64,000 nt of DNA from JAJEFO01 sp965209045 (GTDB taxonomy: Bacteria > Pseudomonadota > Alphaproteobacteria > Rhodobacterales > Rhodobacteraceae): the NCBI GenBank assembly GCA_965209045.1, contig CBDBPW010000003.1:2356001-2420000 (forward strand), given 5' to 3'. The notes under the pieces are model-generated. The model ran no database searches. It saw only the letters and a program-made list of their open reading frames with translations, and had not been told where the DNA came from. Positions 18,099-26,842 of the stretch are shown here, in pieces (the first letter of the stretch is position 1; the number at the start of each line of letters is the position of its first letter). Position numbers and translations under genes: made by a program.

Positions 18099-18545
18099 TC
18101 ACCCCCTGCCTACCAGCACGGCCCCGGCCAGCACCAGGAACACGCCTGCGAGTCGCGACCAGGAAACCTCGCGCACGGCCATGCCGAAGGCGCCGTAATG
18201 GTCAACAACAGTGGAGCCGACCAGCTGCCCGGCAACGATGCACACGAAGAACGCCAGGGCGCCTGTCGCCGGGGCGAGGACCACGCCCGATCCGACGAAG
18301 ATCGCTCCGGCCACGCCACCCAGATAGGCCCACCACGGGATGGCGGCGAGCGTTGCCGGGGCGGCGCGCCCGACGCCGGACAACGCGACCACGAGAAGGC
18401 TGCAGAATAACGCCACCAATATCGAGATTGATGTCGCGACAAAGGCGCTGCCGACATGTCGTGCAATGATCGCGTTCATGGGGGGCTGGACCGTGATCAT
18501 CGCACCGACCGCAATGGCGGCAAGCATGAAGCCAAGCACCTGCAT
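18099..18545 (-). CDS. Small DMT-family transporter, YdcZ/DUF606 type
   Basis: The 148-residue hydrophobic protein has four to five predicted membrane spans and the size of DUF606/YdcZ members of the drug/metabolite transporter superfamily. I chose the ATG at 18545 (MQVLGFMLAAIAVG); the frame stays open upstream into the transferase gene but with no membrane-like sequence. It starts one base before the stop region of the glutathione transferase gene and is followed three bases on by the hydrolase. Such proteins often work as pairs or homodimers. An export or uptake role for a pathway intermediate is possible but unproven. Confidence 0.85.
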   Translation of the reverse strand: MQVLGFMLAAIAVGAMITVQPPMNAIIARHVGSAFVATSISILVALFCSLLVVALSGVGRAAPATLAAIPWWAYLGGVAGAIFVGSGVVLAPATGALAFFVCIVAGQLVGSTVVDHYGAFGMAVREVSWSRLAGVFLVLAGAVLVGRG

Positions 18546-18546
18546 C

Positions 18547-19332
18547 CTACGCGCTCCGCCTGGCCTTCGAGCGCGCAAGTTCGGCCAGGTGTGGATACTT
18601 TTCGGTGAGGAGCGAGCCGTGATAGTATGTCTTGCCGAAGGGATCCGTTGACCTGATGCGGTCCAGCCAGGCCGAAACGGCCGGAAAGTCATCCCAGACC
18701 GACCCGAGATTGATGTCATCCATCCGGACGATGACCGGCATTATGGCGATGTCCACGAGACTGAACCTGTCGCCCATGGCCCAGGCACCGCCGCTTTCGT
18801 CGAGCCAGCGGGCCAGCCGTTCCACGCCGCGACGAAGCCGCTCCAACGCTTCGTCCATGTCTTTCTGAGGGAAACCGGTCCGGCCCATGCGCATGAGGAA
18901 CTCGCGGCGCAGCGGCTTGCTGTCGCAAAGCGCCTGGAACTCCTCCTCCGACATCGACTGGAAATGCGGCAGGAAGGCGAGGTTGTACGACGGAATGCGC
19001 ACCGCAGGAGTCGGGACCTCGTCGACGAAACGCATCATGGCGCGCAGCCGGGCGACGCCCATGGGGTCCCCCGGGCGCATCGGCACGACGTCGGGAAAGA
19101 CGTCCTCAAGGTATTCCAGGATCACCGCGCTGTCGATCACCGGCGCGCCGCCATGCACCAGCGCGGGCACCACGCCGTTTGGGTTGAGGGCAAGGTACTC
19201 GGGTTTCAGCTGGTCGCCCGCAAAAAGATCGAGCCTTTGTTCCTCGAACGCAGTCCCCTTTGCATGAAGCGCGTAGCGGACGCGCTGACTGCAGGTCGAC
19301 TGGGGAGCGTTGTACAGGACGAACTCGGCCAT
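18547..19332 (-). CDS. Glutathione S-transferase family protein
   Basis: The 261-residue protein has an N-terminal thioredoxin-like GST domain (residues about 1-80) with QSTCSQRVRYAL near residue 11, the cis-Pro segment NPNGVVPALV and ES/DS equivalent VIDSAVILEYL. An all-helical C-terminal domain follows. The Cys/Ser in the STCS motif is the probable glutathione-activating site, as in beta/zeta-like bacterial GSTs that act as isomerases, thiol-transferases or beta-etherases. It is placed one base after the LivM-type permease gene, so it belongs to the importer operon. A role in opening or isomerising an aromatic or ether intermediate is inference. Confidence 0.88.
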   Translation of the reverse strand: MAEFVLYNAPQSTCSQRVRYALHAKGTAFEEQRLDLFAGDQLKPEYLALNPNGVVPALVHGGAPVIDSAVILEYLEDVFPDVVPMRPGDPMGVARLRAMMRFVDEVPTPAVRIPSYNLAFLPHFQSMSEEEFQALCDSKPLRREFLMRMGRTGFPQKDMDEALERLRRGVERLARWLDESGGAWAMGDRFSLVDIAIMPVIVRMDDINLGSVWDDFPAVSAWLDRIRSTDPFGKTYYHGSLLTEKYPHLAELARSKARRSA

Positions 19333-19333
19333 T

Positions 19334-20365
19334 TCAGTCCCAGTTCAATATTCGTGGCAGCTTCCGGTGCCTCGCGAGCGTGCCTACGATGCCGAGCGGG
19401 AAGAACATCAGGCAGAGCATCATGATGAGCCCCGTCGCCAGGATGTTGATCTCGGAAGCGCCAAGAGTCGCCACGAAGAACTCGTTGAAGGCCACTATCA
19501 GGACAGCACCGATCACCGGACCGGCAATGGTCCCCTTCCCGCCCAGGATGCACATCAGCACCATGTTCACGCTGACGAGGATGATCAGGAAGATGTTCGG
19601 TCGAATGTAGGTGAGGTACTCGCCCCAGACAGCGCCCGCCATGCCCACGAAAAAGGCCGAGATCGCGAAGGCCATGACCTTGTAGAACCGCGTGTCGATG
19701 CCAGCGCTCTCGCTCTTGATCTCGTCCTTCGAGATCGCCCTTAGCCCCAGCCCGAACTTCGAGTGCTTGATCCGGTAGGATGCCCAGACCGCGAAGGCCG
19801 CCATCACGATGAAGGCGTAGTAGTAAGGCAGCTTTGCCCATTCGACGGGCAGGCTGTTCGCCTTAAGCGCCACGCCGGCCGCGCCGCCCACGAACTCCCA
19901 GTTTTCAAAGAATATCCGGAAGATCATGACCAGCGCCAGCGAGGAGATGATGAAGGACGGCCCGCGCACGCGGAGCGTGATCAAGCCGATGAGATAGCCC
20001 AGCGCACCGGCGACAAGCCCCGCGACCGGCGCAAGAATGATCGTCGATATGTCGAGCCGGGCGAACGCCATGCCCGCAAAGTACCCGCCGACTGCAAAAA
20101 ACACGTTGTGGCCCAGCGAGATGTAGCCGGTGAAACCGCCAAGAACGTTCCAGCCCGAGGCCATCACAACGTAGGAAGCCGTGAACAGCACAAGATGGAT
20201 CAGGTAGTTGTAGTTCCCGACGAACTGCAGCGCAGGCAGCGCCAGCAGGACCGCCATGATGGCCATCGGGAACCACACGGCACGGGTCTTGTCCGCAGCC
20301 TGTGCCAGCGTCTCATTGTATGCGCGCCGCTGTTCGAGGATGTCGTCGGTGTCGATGTTCGGCAT
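19334..20365 (-). CDS. livM: Branched-chain amino acid-type (HAAT) ABC permease LivM, first system
   Basis: The 343-residue membrane protein is a LivM-type permease with the long cytoplasmic N-terminus, about nine spans, and the cytoplasmic coupling segment near KHSKFGLGLRAISKDE. Its ATG overlaps the stop codon of the LivH gene (TGATG), which sets the start at 20365 although the frame is open for another 73 codons. With LivH, LivF, LivG and the binding protein it forms a complete hydrophobic amino acid transporter-type importer. Such systems also import amides, urea, aromatic acids and other non-amino-acid compounds. The neighbouring catabolic genes favour one of these. Confidence 0.92.
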   Translation of the reverse strand: MPNIDTDDILEQRRAYNETLAQAADKTRAVWFPMAIMAVLLALPALQFVGNYNYLIHLVLFTASYVVMASGWNVLGGFTGYISLGHNVFFAVGGYFAGMAFARLDISTIILAPVAGLVAGALGYLIGLITLRVRGPSFIISSLALVMIFRIFFENWEFVGGAAGVALKANSLPVEWAKLPYYYAFIVMAAFAVWASYRIKHSKFGLGLRAISKDEIKSESAGIDTRFYKVMAFAISAFFVGMAGAVWGEYLTYIRPNIFLIILVSVNMVLMCILGGKGTIAGPVIGAVLIVAFNEFFVATLGASEINILATGLIMMLCLMFFPLGIVGTLARHRKLPRILNWD

Positions 20366-21234
20366 CAGGCAAGCTCCGGCTTTTCGCCAAAGAGGCCTTG
20401 CGGCCGCACCAGAAGCACAACGAAGAGTGCGACGAAGAAGGTCAACGTCGACCATGTCGCACCAAAGAAGAATCCGACATAGGCAGCGACTATCGAAAGG
20501 ATGAAAGCCGCCAGCACGGTCCCGAGAATCGAGCCCATGCCGCCCAGGACAACAAGGGACATCAGGATCGCGATCCACTCCCAATGCTTCGCCGGGAAAA
20601 AGGAAAAGACGAAGCTGACGAGCGCTCCGGCCGCGCCGGCAAGCCCGATGCCGATGGCAAAGCTCACGAGTCCGACAAGGTTGACGTTGACGCCGAGGAG
20701 CTCGGCCGCATCGCGGTTCTGTGTCGTCGCGCGGATCGCGTTTCCGAAAGCCGAGAACTTCAGGAAGAGCGCCAGCGCAGAGATGATGGTGAGGGACACG
20801 ATCCCGGAATAGAGCTGGCCCTTCGGAATGAAGATGCTTCCGATGAAGAAGGCGTCCGTAGCGTAGTCAGGCGAGGTGACGCGTTGGGTGTTGGTGAAGG
20901 CCGTGCCGAGCGCACCTTCGACGACCATCGCCAGGGCGAATGTCAGTAGCACCGTCATCTCAGAGTACTTTGCCGACCGTGCCTCGCGCTCGAACACGAG
21001 CTTGTACAGAAGCACTCCCGTCGCCGCCAGAATGACAAGGGCGACAGGCAAGGTCACCATGGGATCCACTCCGCCAAGCCGGAAAGCCCAGTACGCGATG
21101 TAAGCCCCCGCCATGACAAGCGACGGGTGCGCGAGGTTCACGATCCGCATGACCCCGAAGACCAGCGAAAGCCCCGACCCCATCAATGCGTAGACTCCGC
21201 CAAGGGCGAGACCCAGCACCAGAATCTGAATCAT
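20365..21234 (-). CDS. livH: HAAT ABC permease LivH, first system
   Basis: This roughly 289-residue protein is the LivH-type permease, with eight or so membrane spans, the early segment GGVYALMGSGLSLVFGVMR, and the coupling loop near FGNAIRATTQNRDAAELLGV. I list the ATG at 21234; a GTG at 21243 with a GGCGG site and a TTG at 21249 overlapping the LivF stop are also possible. It pairs with LivM to form the channel of the importer. Confidence 0.92.
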   Translation of the reverse strand: MIQILVLGLALGGVYALMGSGLSLVFGVMRIVNLAHPSLVMAGAYIAYWAFRLGGVDPMVTLPVALVILAATGVLLYKLVFEREARSAKYSEMTVLLTFALAMVVEGALGTAFTNTQRVTSPDYATDAFFIGSIFIPKGQLYSGIVSLTIISALALFLKFSAFGNAIRATTQNRDAAELLGVNVNLVGLVSFAIGIGLAGAAGALVSFVFSFFPAKHWEWIAILMSLVVLGGMGSILGTVLAAFILSIVAAYVGFFFGATWSTLTFFVALFVVLLVRPQGLFGEKPELA

Positions 21235-21245
21235 GTCCGCCACGA

Positions 21246-21974
21246 TCAAGCCGCCTTCCTGCCGCCGAGATAGAGTTCCTGGATTCTCGGATCGTTGAGG
21301 ATCTCCTGTCCGGGTCCTTCAAAGAGCGTTCGCCCCAGATCGAGCACGACGCCCCAGTCCGCGTGCTTGAGCCCCATCAGCGCGTTCTGCTCCACGAGCA
21401 GGATCGTGATCCCGTCTTCCGTCATGACTTGCATGATGTCGAAGATCTCGGCCACGATCTTCGGAGCGAGACCTAGCGACGGCTCGTCCAGCATCACGAT
21501 CTCGGGCCTGAGAATCATGGTCCGTGCCATGGACAACGTCTGCTGCTGGCCACCCGAGAGCGTGCCCGCGTGCTGGTCGCGACGTTCCTTCAGGATGGGG
21601 AACCGTTCCTCGATCTTGTCGATCCGGCGCTCGAGCTCGACCTTGTCGCGCATCGAATAACCGCCCATGCGAAGGTTTTCGCGCACCGTCATCTTCGGGA
21701 ACAACGCACGCTCCTGCGGCACGAAGCAGATGCCCTTGCGCAGGACCTGGTCCGGGCGAAGGCCCTTCACGCTTTCACCCTTGAACCTGACGTCTCCCTC
21801 CCGGATCCTGAGCATTCCCACGATCGCTTTCAGAAGCGTGGACTTTCCCGCGCCGTTCGGCCCGATGATGCAGTGCACCTTGCCCGGCTCCACATTTACC
21901 GACGCGCCGTTCAGGATCGCCGGCCCGTCGCCGTATCCTGCAACAACATTCGAGACTTGGAGAAGGGCACTCAT
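21246..21974 (-). CDS. livF: HAAT ABC ATPase LivF, first system
   Basis: The 242-residue ATPase has Walker A GPNGAGKST, signature LSGGQQQ, Walker B IVMLDEPSLGL and the switch His-less LLVEQNA loop typical of LivF. It couples ATP hydrolysis to the LivH/LivM channel. Its ATG overlaps the LivG stop as ATGA, so the two ATPases are made in equal amounts. Confidence 0.94.
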   Translation of the reverse strand: MSALLQVSNVVAGYGDGPAILNGASVNVEPGKVHCIIGPNGAGKSTLLKAIVGMLRIREGDVRFKGESVKGLRPDQVLRKGICFVPQERALFPKMTVRENLRMGGYSMRDKVELERRIDKIEERFPILKERRDQHAGTLSGGQQQTLSMARTMILRPEIVMLDEPSLGLAPKIVAEIFDIMQVMTEDGITILLVEQNALMGLKHADWGVVLDLGRTLFEGPGQEILNDPRIQELYLGGRKAA

Positions 21975-22714
21975 GCGGCCGCCTCCTGCGCGCCGCCCAG
22001 ATAGGCTTCAAGCACCGCCGGATCGTTGCGGACCTCGTCGGGCGTGCCGCTGGCGATCACGCAGCCTTGCGCCATGACCACGACGCGGTCGGAAAGACGC
22101 ATGATGAGATCCATGTTGTGCTCGACGATCAGGACCGTCAGCCCGTTCCTGTTCAGCTCGCGGATGTGGCCAATGATCTCCTCCAGCAAGGTCGGGTTCA
22201 CGCCGCCCGCAGGTTCGTCGAGCAGGATGATCTTCGGGTCGCTCATCAGGAGCGCTGCAAGATCCATGAGCTTCTTCTGTCCGTAGCTCAGGTTCGCGCC
22301 GTCCTCATGCGCCAACCGGGTGATGCCGAGAAAGTCCAGGATCCCCATGGCCTTGTCGATCTCCTCCGCGCTCATCGCCGGCTTGAAGAAGTCGCGCCAA
22401 CCGTTGATCCTCGACTGGCAGATGACGTTCTCAAGCACGGTCATGTCGGCAAGGTTGCGCGAGATCTGGAAGGTCCGGCTGAGCCCTCTCGCCGTGATCT
22501 TGTGCGGTCGCAGTTCGTCAATTCGTTCGCCGTCAAGCCAGACCTCGCCGCTCGTTGGGGTCATCGTCCTGCTGATGCAGTTGAACGCGGTTGTCTTGCC
22601 CGCGCCATTTGGACCGATCAGGGCGGTGATGCTGCCCGCCTCCACGCTGAAGGAGCATTCATCGACGGCCTTGATGCCGCCGAAGTGCTTGCAGAGGTTA
22701 CGGATGTCCAGCAT
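21971..22714 (-). CDS. livG: HAAT ABC ATPase LivG, first system
   Basis: The 247-residue ATPase shows Walker A GPNGAGKTT, the LivG-specific insertion after the Q-loop (ARGLSRTFQISRNLADMTVLENV), signature LSYGQ and Walker B IILLDEPAGGVNP. I chose the ATG at 22714 (MLDIRNLCKHFGG), where homology begins. Upstream, the gap to the binding-protein gene contains a strong GC hairpin. Confidence 0.94.
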   Translation of the reverse strand: MLDIRNLCKHFGGIKAVDECSFSVEAGSITALIGPNGAGKTTAFNCISRTMTPTSGEVWLDGERIDELRPHKITARGLSRTFQISRNLADMTVLENVICQSRINGWRDFFKPAMSAEEIDKAMGILDFLGITRLAHEDGANLSYGQKKLMDLAALLMSDPKIILLDEPAGGVNPTLLEEIIGHIRELNRNGLTVLIVEHNMDLIMRLSDRVVVMAQGCVIASGTPDEVRNDPAVLEAYLGGAQEAAA

Positions 22715-22736
22715 GTGGCGCCCTGCGGCCAGCGAA

Positions 22737-22763
22737 CGGCCGGGCGCGCCGGGCGCCCGGCCG
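22737..22763 (-). promoter_or_regulatory. Hairpin after the first HAAT binding-protein gene
   Basis: A perfect 11-base-pair stem (CGGCCGGGCGC/GCGCCCGGCCG) with a five-base loop lies seven bases after the stop of the binding-protein gene and before livG. No T-run follows on the transcribed strand, so it is more likely to protect the upstream message or attenuate than to terminate fully. Confidence 0.6.
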
Positions 22764-22770
22764 CACGTTG

Positions 22771-24039
22771 TCACCAGCCCTTCTTGGGATGGTTGAGCGG
22801 CGAGGTCTCGAACTCGTTCGTCGGGTACACGAACTGGAGCTCTCCGCCGTTCCATTGCGCGACCATGAACGGCTTGTCGACCGGCAGGCCGACGGAATCC
22901 CAGTGGAACGCGCCCAGGACGGTGCGGACGGGATCACTGGAGGTGCGTGCTGCCAGCCATGCGCCCATCTTTTCGTTGTCGGCTTCGCCCGCGCCACGGA
23001 TTGCCTGCTCGATGCCCTGGCACACCGCGAACGGAATCGCCGCATCCTCATCCGGAGGGAAGCCGTTGCGCTCCGTGAACTCGGCCACGAAATCGGAATT
23101 GCCGAACGGCTCGCCCGCGAGTTCCCCCACGTACGGCGCGTCAGGGTGCCATGACGTGTGCATGAGGACCGCTTCCGAGGCTTCCTGGGTGCCCTCGTAG
23201 AACTCGATCTGCGTGCCTTGGCTGTAGTAGACCATCTTCGGCTCGGCGCGGACGGTCTTCAACGCACGGGTCAGCTGCACGGCCTCTTCCGCGCTTGCGC
23301 TCAGCGCGATGATCAGTTCTGCGCCCGACCGCTTGATGGAGTTGGCAAGGTTAAGCCAGTCATTGAAGCCTTCCTCCGGCCACTTTTCGGTGTAGACAAC
23401 CTCGATTCCTGCATCGGCCAGGTATCCCGGCGCCAAGTCGGCAACTTCGCCGCCGGTTGCCGGATCCATCACCTTCAGGCCCAGGAATCCGGTCTCGACG
23501 GCGTTCGCGAAGAAGTCGTCCGCCGACACGACGGCGGCGGTCTTGGGTCGATCCGCCTCGTCGACCAGGTCGTTGATGAGGCCTTGCAGGGAAGAACCGA
23601 CGTACTCGGCCGCGTTTGGCTGGAAATAGAATATGTTCTTGTGCCCTTGGGTGTAGATTCGCAAGGCGCCGCCAGCCGGCACCGGATGCACCAAGCCGTT
23701 CTTGGCAAGAATGTTCGCCACCGGGAATGTCAGGCGCGACGAGAACGTGCCGAAGACCGCGTCAACGCCGTCGACGTTGATGAACCGCTCGTACTGCGCG
23801 ATGGCGGTGGCCGGATCCGACCGGTTGTCCGACATGATCAGTTCGAGCTGCTCTCCGTTGATGCCACCCCGTTCGTTGATCATGTCAACGCAGAGCTGAT
23901 AGCCCTGTTCGTGCTTTGCGCCGGCGATCGAGAACGCGCCGGTCAATGGCAGCGACGTGCCAATCTTGATTTCGGCCACGGCAGTCGACGCGACCAGAGC
24001 CGCAGCGGCCGAGCCAGCGAGCAATTTTCCTAGTTTCAT
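22771..24039 (-). CDS. HAAT ABC importer substrate-binding protein, first system
   Basis: The 422-residue precursor starts with a typical signal peptide (MKLGKLLAGSAAAALVAS ... VAE) and continues with a type I periplasmic-binding fold of the leucine/amide-binding group (IKIGTSLPLTGAFSIAGA). The ATG at 24039 has a GGGAGG ribosome site; upstream in-frame codons do not. It binds the compound imported by LivFGHM encoded downstream. It follows the HIBADH-type dehydrogenase by about 70 bases on the same strand. The ligand is unknown; the gene neighbourhood suggests a catabolic substrate rather than a protein amino acid. Confidence 0.92.
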   Translation of the reverse strand: MKLGKLLAGSAAAALVASTAVAEIKIGTSLPLTGAFSIAGAKHEQGYQLCVDMINERGGINGEQLELIMSDNRSDPATAIAQYERFINVDGVDAVFGTFSSRLTFPVANILAKNGLVHPVPAGGALRIYTQGHKNIFYFQPNAAEYVGSSLQGLINDLVDEADRPKTAAVVSADDFFANAVETGFLGLKVMDPATGGEVADLAPGYLADAGIEVVYTEKWPEEGFNDWLNLANSIKRSGAELIIALSASAEEAVQLTRALKTVRAEPKMVYYSQGTQIEFYEGTQEASEAVLMHTSWHPDAPYVGELAGEPFGNSDFVAEFTERNGFPPDEDAAIPFAVCQGIEQAIRGAGEADNEKMGAWLAARTSSDPVRTVLGAFHWDSVGLPVDKPFMVAQWNGGELQFVYPTNEFETSPLNHPKKGW

Positions 24040-24110
24040 TGGGTCTTCCTCCCTTTCAGGTTTGTCGTTGCAGGCATCACGCGTGTCGGACGCCCACTCG
24101 GGTTCGCCCG

Positions 24111-25076
24111 TCACTCAGCGGCCTGGGGCAGTTCCAGTCCGGTGGGATAAGGGCTGTCTTCGCTTTCGAGCGTGACGCCCGCAGCCAGCGCGACGGTCTC
24201 GAGAAGCGCAGAGAAATCCTCTTCCAGGTAAGCCGCCGGGTCGGCCTTGAGCGCCGCCGCGCCGAAATGGGCCTGCAGCGCTTCGCGGGTCGCCGCGGTC
24301 ACCGGCATCGGGACGTCGAGCTCTCGCCCGGACGCCAGGCCCAGGTCGAGATCCTTGCGCAGGAGCGCAGGCGTGAAAGTCGTCGTCCAGTCCAGGTTGA
24401 CAAGAGCGTTGGTCTTGTAGCGCGTGAATATCGACCCCATGACAGAGTTGTTCATGAAGTCGAGGAACGCCCGGCGCGGCACGCCGGCCTTCTGTGCAAG
24501 GATGGTGATTTCGGCCAGGTTCTGGGTAACCACGCCCAGCATCACGTTATGCGCGATCTTGCAGAACCGCGCCAGTTCGCCCTCGCCGACATAGGAAACG
24601 CCATTAGGCGCAATGGTGGCGATGATGTCCTCGACCCTTTCGAATGCCGCCCTCGGTCCTGACGCAACCGCGCTCAACTTGCCCGCCTTCACGCATTTTC
24701 CATTGCCACTGACGGGCGCACAGACCAGTTCCGCACCGCTTTCGGAAAGGCGCGAACGTATCTCTGCCGACTGGTCGACACCGATCGACGAGCAATCGAG
24801 GAAAATCCCCGGGACCCCGTCGCCGGAGAGCACGCCGTTTTCGCCAAAGCAAAGCGCCTCGACATCCTTTCCCGTCGAGACCATGGTTGCGAGCACCTCG
24901 ACGCCAGCCAGGTCCGCCGGGCTGTCGACAAGCGCGGCGCCCTTTTCCGCCAGGGGTTCCGCCTTCGAGCGCGTTCGGTTCCAGACCTTGACGTCATAGC
25001 CGGCTTTCACCAGCCGCTCCGCCATGGGGAAGCCCATGCGTCCCATGCCGATCCAACCAATGGAGGGTCTTGTCAT
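24111..25076 (-). CDS. NAD(P)-dependent beta-hydroxyacid dehydrogenase, 3-hydroxyisobutyrate dehydrogenase family
   Basis: The 321-residue protein has the N-terminal Rossmann motif GWIGMGRMGFPMAERL, a substrate-binding segment (VSGNGKCVKAGKL, equivalent to the family VSGG...A..G.L), and the catalytic Lys in FCKIAHNVMLG. It should oxidise a beta-hydroxyacid or reduce the corresponding semialdehyde (as 3-hydroxyisobutyrate, tartronate semialdehyde or glyoxylate-succinic semialdehyde enzymes do). The C-terminal tail of about 25 residues is longer than usual. It lies 12 bases after the OsmC-like gene, in the first part of the long operon. Confidence 0.9.
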   Translation of the reverse strand: MTRPSIGWIGMGRMGFPMAERLVKAGYDVKVWNRTRSKAEPLAEKGAALVDSPADLAGVEVLATMVSTGKDVEALCFGENGVLSGDGVPGIFLDCSSIGVDQSAEIRSRLSESGAELVCAPVSGNGKCVKAGKLSAVASGPRAAFERVEDIIATIAPNGVSYVGEGELARFCKIAHNVMLGVVTQNLAEITILAQKAGVPRRAFLDFMNNSVMGSIFTRYKTNALVNLDWTTTFTPALLRKDLDLGLASGRELDVPMPVTAATREALQAHFGAAALKADPAAYLEEDFSALLETVALAAGVTLESEDSPYPTGLELPQAAE

Positions 25077-25088
25077 CCTGATCTCCCG

Positions 25089-25595
25089 TTAGGCAACCAT
25101 TCCGCCGGCATCGTCGGCGTCCCGGATCCAGACCATTTCGATCCGGACCCCTGCATCCTTGATCAAGTTGAAATCCGGGCATCGCGCTTCGGTTTCCTCA
25201 ACCACTTCCTTGAGTCGCGCTTCACCTTCCCAGGTGCGCACGCGCGCCTCGACCTTCACCGTCTGAAATTGAGGCACGACCCCGCGCATTCCGGAGCGCC
25301 CGCGGATGTCGATGGTGAAGGCTGAGTCGAGTTCGACGCCTCCGTGTTCAAGGCCCGTCTCGCGGGCCGTGCGGCCGAACGTGACCGCCTCGCGCCCGCA
25401 CAGCGACGCAAGAACGCCAGCAAGCGGTGCAGGACCCTTGCCGGACCCGCCATGCGCGGCGGGCTCGCCAAAGGTGAACTCGCCCGAGCCTCCGAAGCGC
25501 GCGACAGTGGCGAGCGTCCCGTCGTTGGACGCCGTCAAGGCCTTGCGACGGATGACCGGCTTCGAGAATTCTCCGTTGTCGACGGCGCTTGCCAT
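25089..25595 (-). CDS. OsmC-family protein
   Basis: The 168-residue protein has the OsmC/Ohr build, with the two conserved Cys: one in SLCGREAVTFGR and the other in EARCPDFNLIKDAG near the C-terminus. These form the peroxidatic/resolving pair in OsmC-type peroxide reductases. In catabolic clusters OsmC-like proteins also appear as accessory redox or thiol-handling proteins. I chose the ATG at 25595, preceded by AGGGA. It is the first gene of the minus-strand operon and diverges from the LacI regulator, with two LacI-type operators in the shared 166-base region. Confidence 0.88.
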   Translation of the reverse strand: MASAVDNGEFSKPVIRRKALTASNDGTLATVARFGGSGEFTFGEPAAHGGSGKGPAPLAGVLASLCGREAVTFGRTARETGLEHGGVELDSAFTIDIRGRSGMRGVVPQFQTVKVEARVRTWEGEARLKEVVEETEARCPDFNLIKDAGVRIEMVWIRDADDAGGMVA

Positions 25596-25646
25596 TCTAC
25601 AGGTCCCTGTCAATTCGTGTTGCGCTTGGCGAGGCCAAGGATCTTC

Positions 25647-25658
25647 GCAAACGTTTGC
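25647..25658. promoter_or_regulatory. LacI-type operator 1
   Basis: GCAAACGTTTGC is a perfect 12-base palindrome with the central CG and flanks of classic LacI/GalR-family operators. It lies about 50 bases upstream of the OsmC-like start, in the region shared with the divergent LacI gene. Its centre is 54 bases from that of operator 2. Confidence 0.75.
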
Positions 25659-25700
25659 ATGAACATAGCGCCGCCATGGCCATCAGTCAAGAAATTTTGC

Positions 25701-25712
25701 GCAACCGTTTGC
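25701..25712. promoter_or_regulatory. LacI-type operator 2
   Basis: GCAACCGTTTGC matches operator 1 at 11 of 12 positions and keeps the CG centre. It overlaps the -35 candidate of the LacI gene, which suggests autoregulation. Two sites about five helical turns apart would allow cooperative or looped binding. Confidence 0.7.
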
Positions 25713-25736
25713 ACGTGTCCCGGAATCCTGTATACT
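25709..25736 (+). promoter_or_regulatory. Candidate promoter of the second LacI regulator
   Basis: TTGCAC (25709-25714) and TATACT (25731-25736) are separated by 16 bases and form a good sigma-70-type promoter. The start codon of the regulator follows about 25 bases on, after a GGCGGAG ribosome site. The -35 overlaps operator 2. Confidence 0.6.
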
Positions 25737-25761
25737 CCTCCGCAACGCAAAGGGCGGAGAC

Positions 25762-26838
25762 ATGAAGAAAAGCGTTACAATCAAGGATGTTGCAAGAGAG
25801 ACCGGCGTTCATGTCGCAACGGTCTCGCGGGCGCTGTCACCAAACGCACGCGCGCTCCTGTCCGCGGAGGTCGTGGCGAAAATCCGCAAGACAGCCGATG
25901 CCATGGGATATCGGCCGAATCGCGTCGCTGCCGGGCTCAGGACCCGTCGCACCATGACCGTGGGAGTCATGATCCCGGACATCACCAACACCCTGTTTCC
26001 GCCGATCGTGCGCGGAATGGAAGGCGCGCTGGAACCCGCCGGATACGCCTCGATCCTGGTCAACACGGACAATGACCCGGATCGCGAGGCGCGCCTGTTC
26101 GACGTGCTGATGCAGCGAGGCGTGGACGGCATCATCGATGCCGCAGTGACCCATATGAATCCGCACTTGGAGCGGCTAGCCATGGAGGTCCCCATTGTCA
26201 CGGCGAACCGGATGGTGGAGGGCTCCGGTATCCCGTCGGTAATCAACGACGATGCGGGCGGAATCCGGATGATGCTGCAAAGACTCTTCGACGCCGGCCA
26301 TCGAAACGTCTGCCACATCGCGGGCCCCGCGGACCTGTCGACCGGCATTCAGCGACGAGAGGCGTTTGAGACCGCGGCAAAGGGCCTCGACCTCAAGCCG
26401 CCGGACACCACCATGATCGTTGCCGAGCGCTACAACGAGGATGAAGGCAGTCGCTGCGCCTTGGCCGCATTGGAGGATTCCCCGCACGTGACCGCCCTCC
26501 TCTGCGCCAATGACCGCCTGGCGATCGGCGCCATCGACGCAATCGCGTCGCTGGGGCTGAAATGCCCAGAGGACATCTCGGTGACCGGGTTCAATGACAT
26601 CCCTTTTCTCGACCTGATTCCGCCGGGGCTCACCACCGTGCAGATCCTGCAATTCGATGTCGGGCGCATCGCGGCGGAAATCCTCCTGAAGCGCATGACC
26701 GAGCCCGACGCGCGCGTGCCCGAGACAACGATCATGCCGGTGTCGATCATTGATCGGAACAGCATTGCGCCCCCGAAACCCGGTCGCGGCCGCAAGATGC
26801 GTGCCTCCGGCCGGTCGCGCAAGATGAAGCAAGGTTGA
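25762..26838 (+). CDS. LacI-family transcriptional regulator of the large catabolic regulon
   Basis: The 358-residue regulator has an N-terminal helix-turn-helix (residues about 3-24, VTIKDVARETGVHVATVSRAL), the hinge NRVAAGLRT and a periplasmic-binding-like effector domain (VGVMIPDITNTLFPPIVRGME onwards). The ATG at 25762 follows a GGCGGAG site. It diverges from the OsmC-like/HAAT operon and is followed four bases on by an amidohydrolase gene. Two operators lie in its own upstream region, and a third matching site lies at 38.3 kb, before the peptide-type importer. It probably represses all three transcription units until an uptake substrate or intermediate binds. A basic C-terminal tail of about 20 residues (GRGRKMRASGRSRK) is unusual. 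Confidence 0.93.
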   Translation: MKKSVTIKDVARETGVHVATVSRALSPNARALLSAEVVAKIRKTADAMGYRPNRVAAGLRTRRTMTVGVMIPDITNTLFPPIVRGMEGALEPAGYASILVNTDNDPDREARLFDVLMQRGVDGIIDAAVTHMNPHLERLAMEVPIVTANRMVEGSGIPSVINDDAGGIRMMLQRLFDAGHRNVCHIAGPADLSTGIQRREAFETAAKGLDLKPPDTTMIVAERYNEDEGSRCALAALEDSPHVTALLCANDRLAIGAIDAIASLGLKCPEDISVTGFNDIPFLDLIPPGLTTVQILQFDVGRIAAEILLKRMTEPDARVPETTIMPVSIIDRNSIAPPKPGRGRKMRASGRSRKMKQG

Positions 26839-26842
26839 CTCA

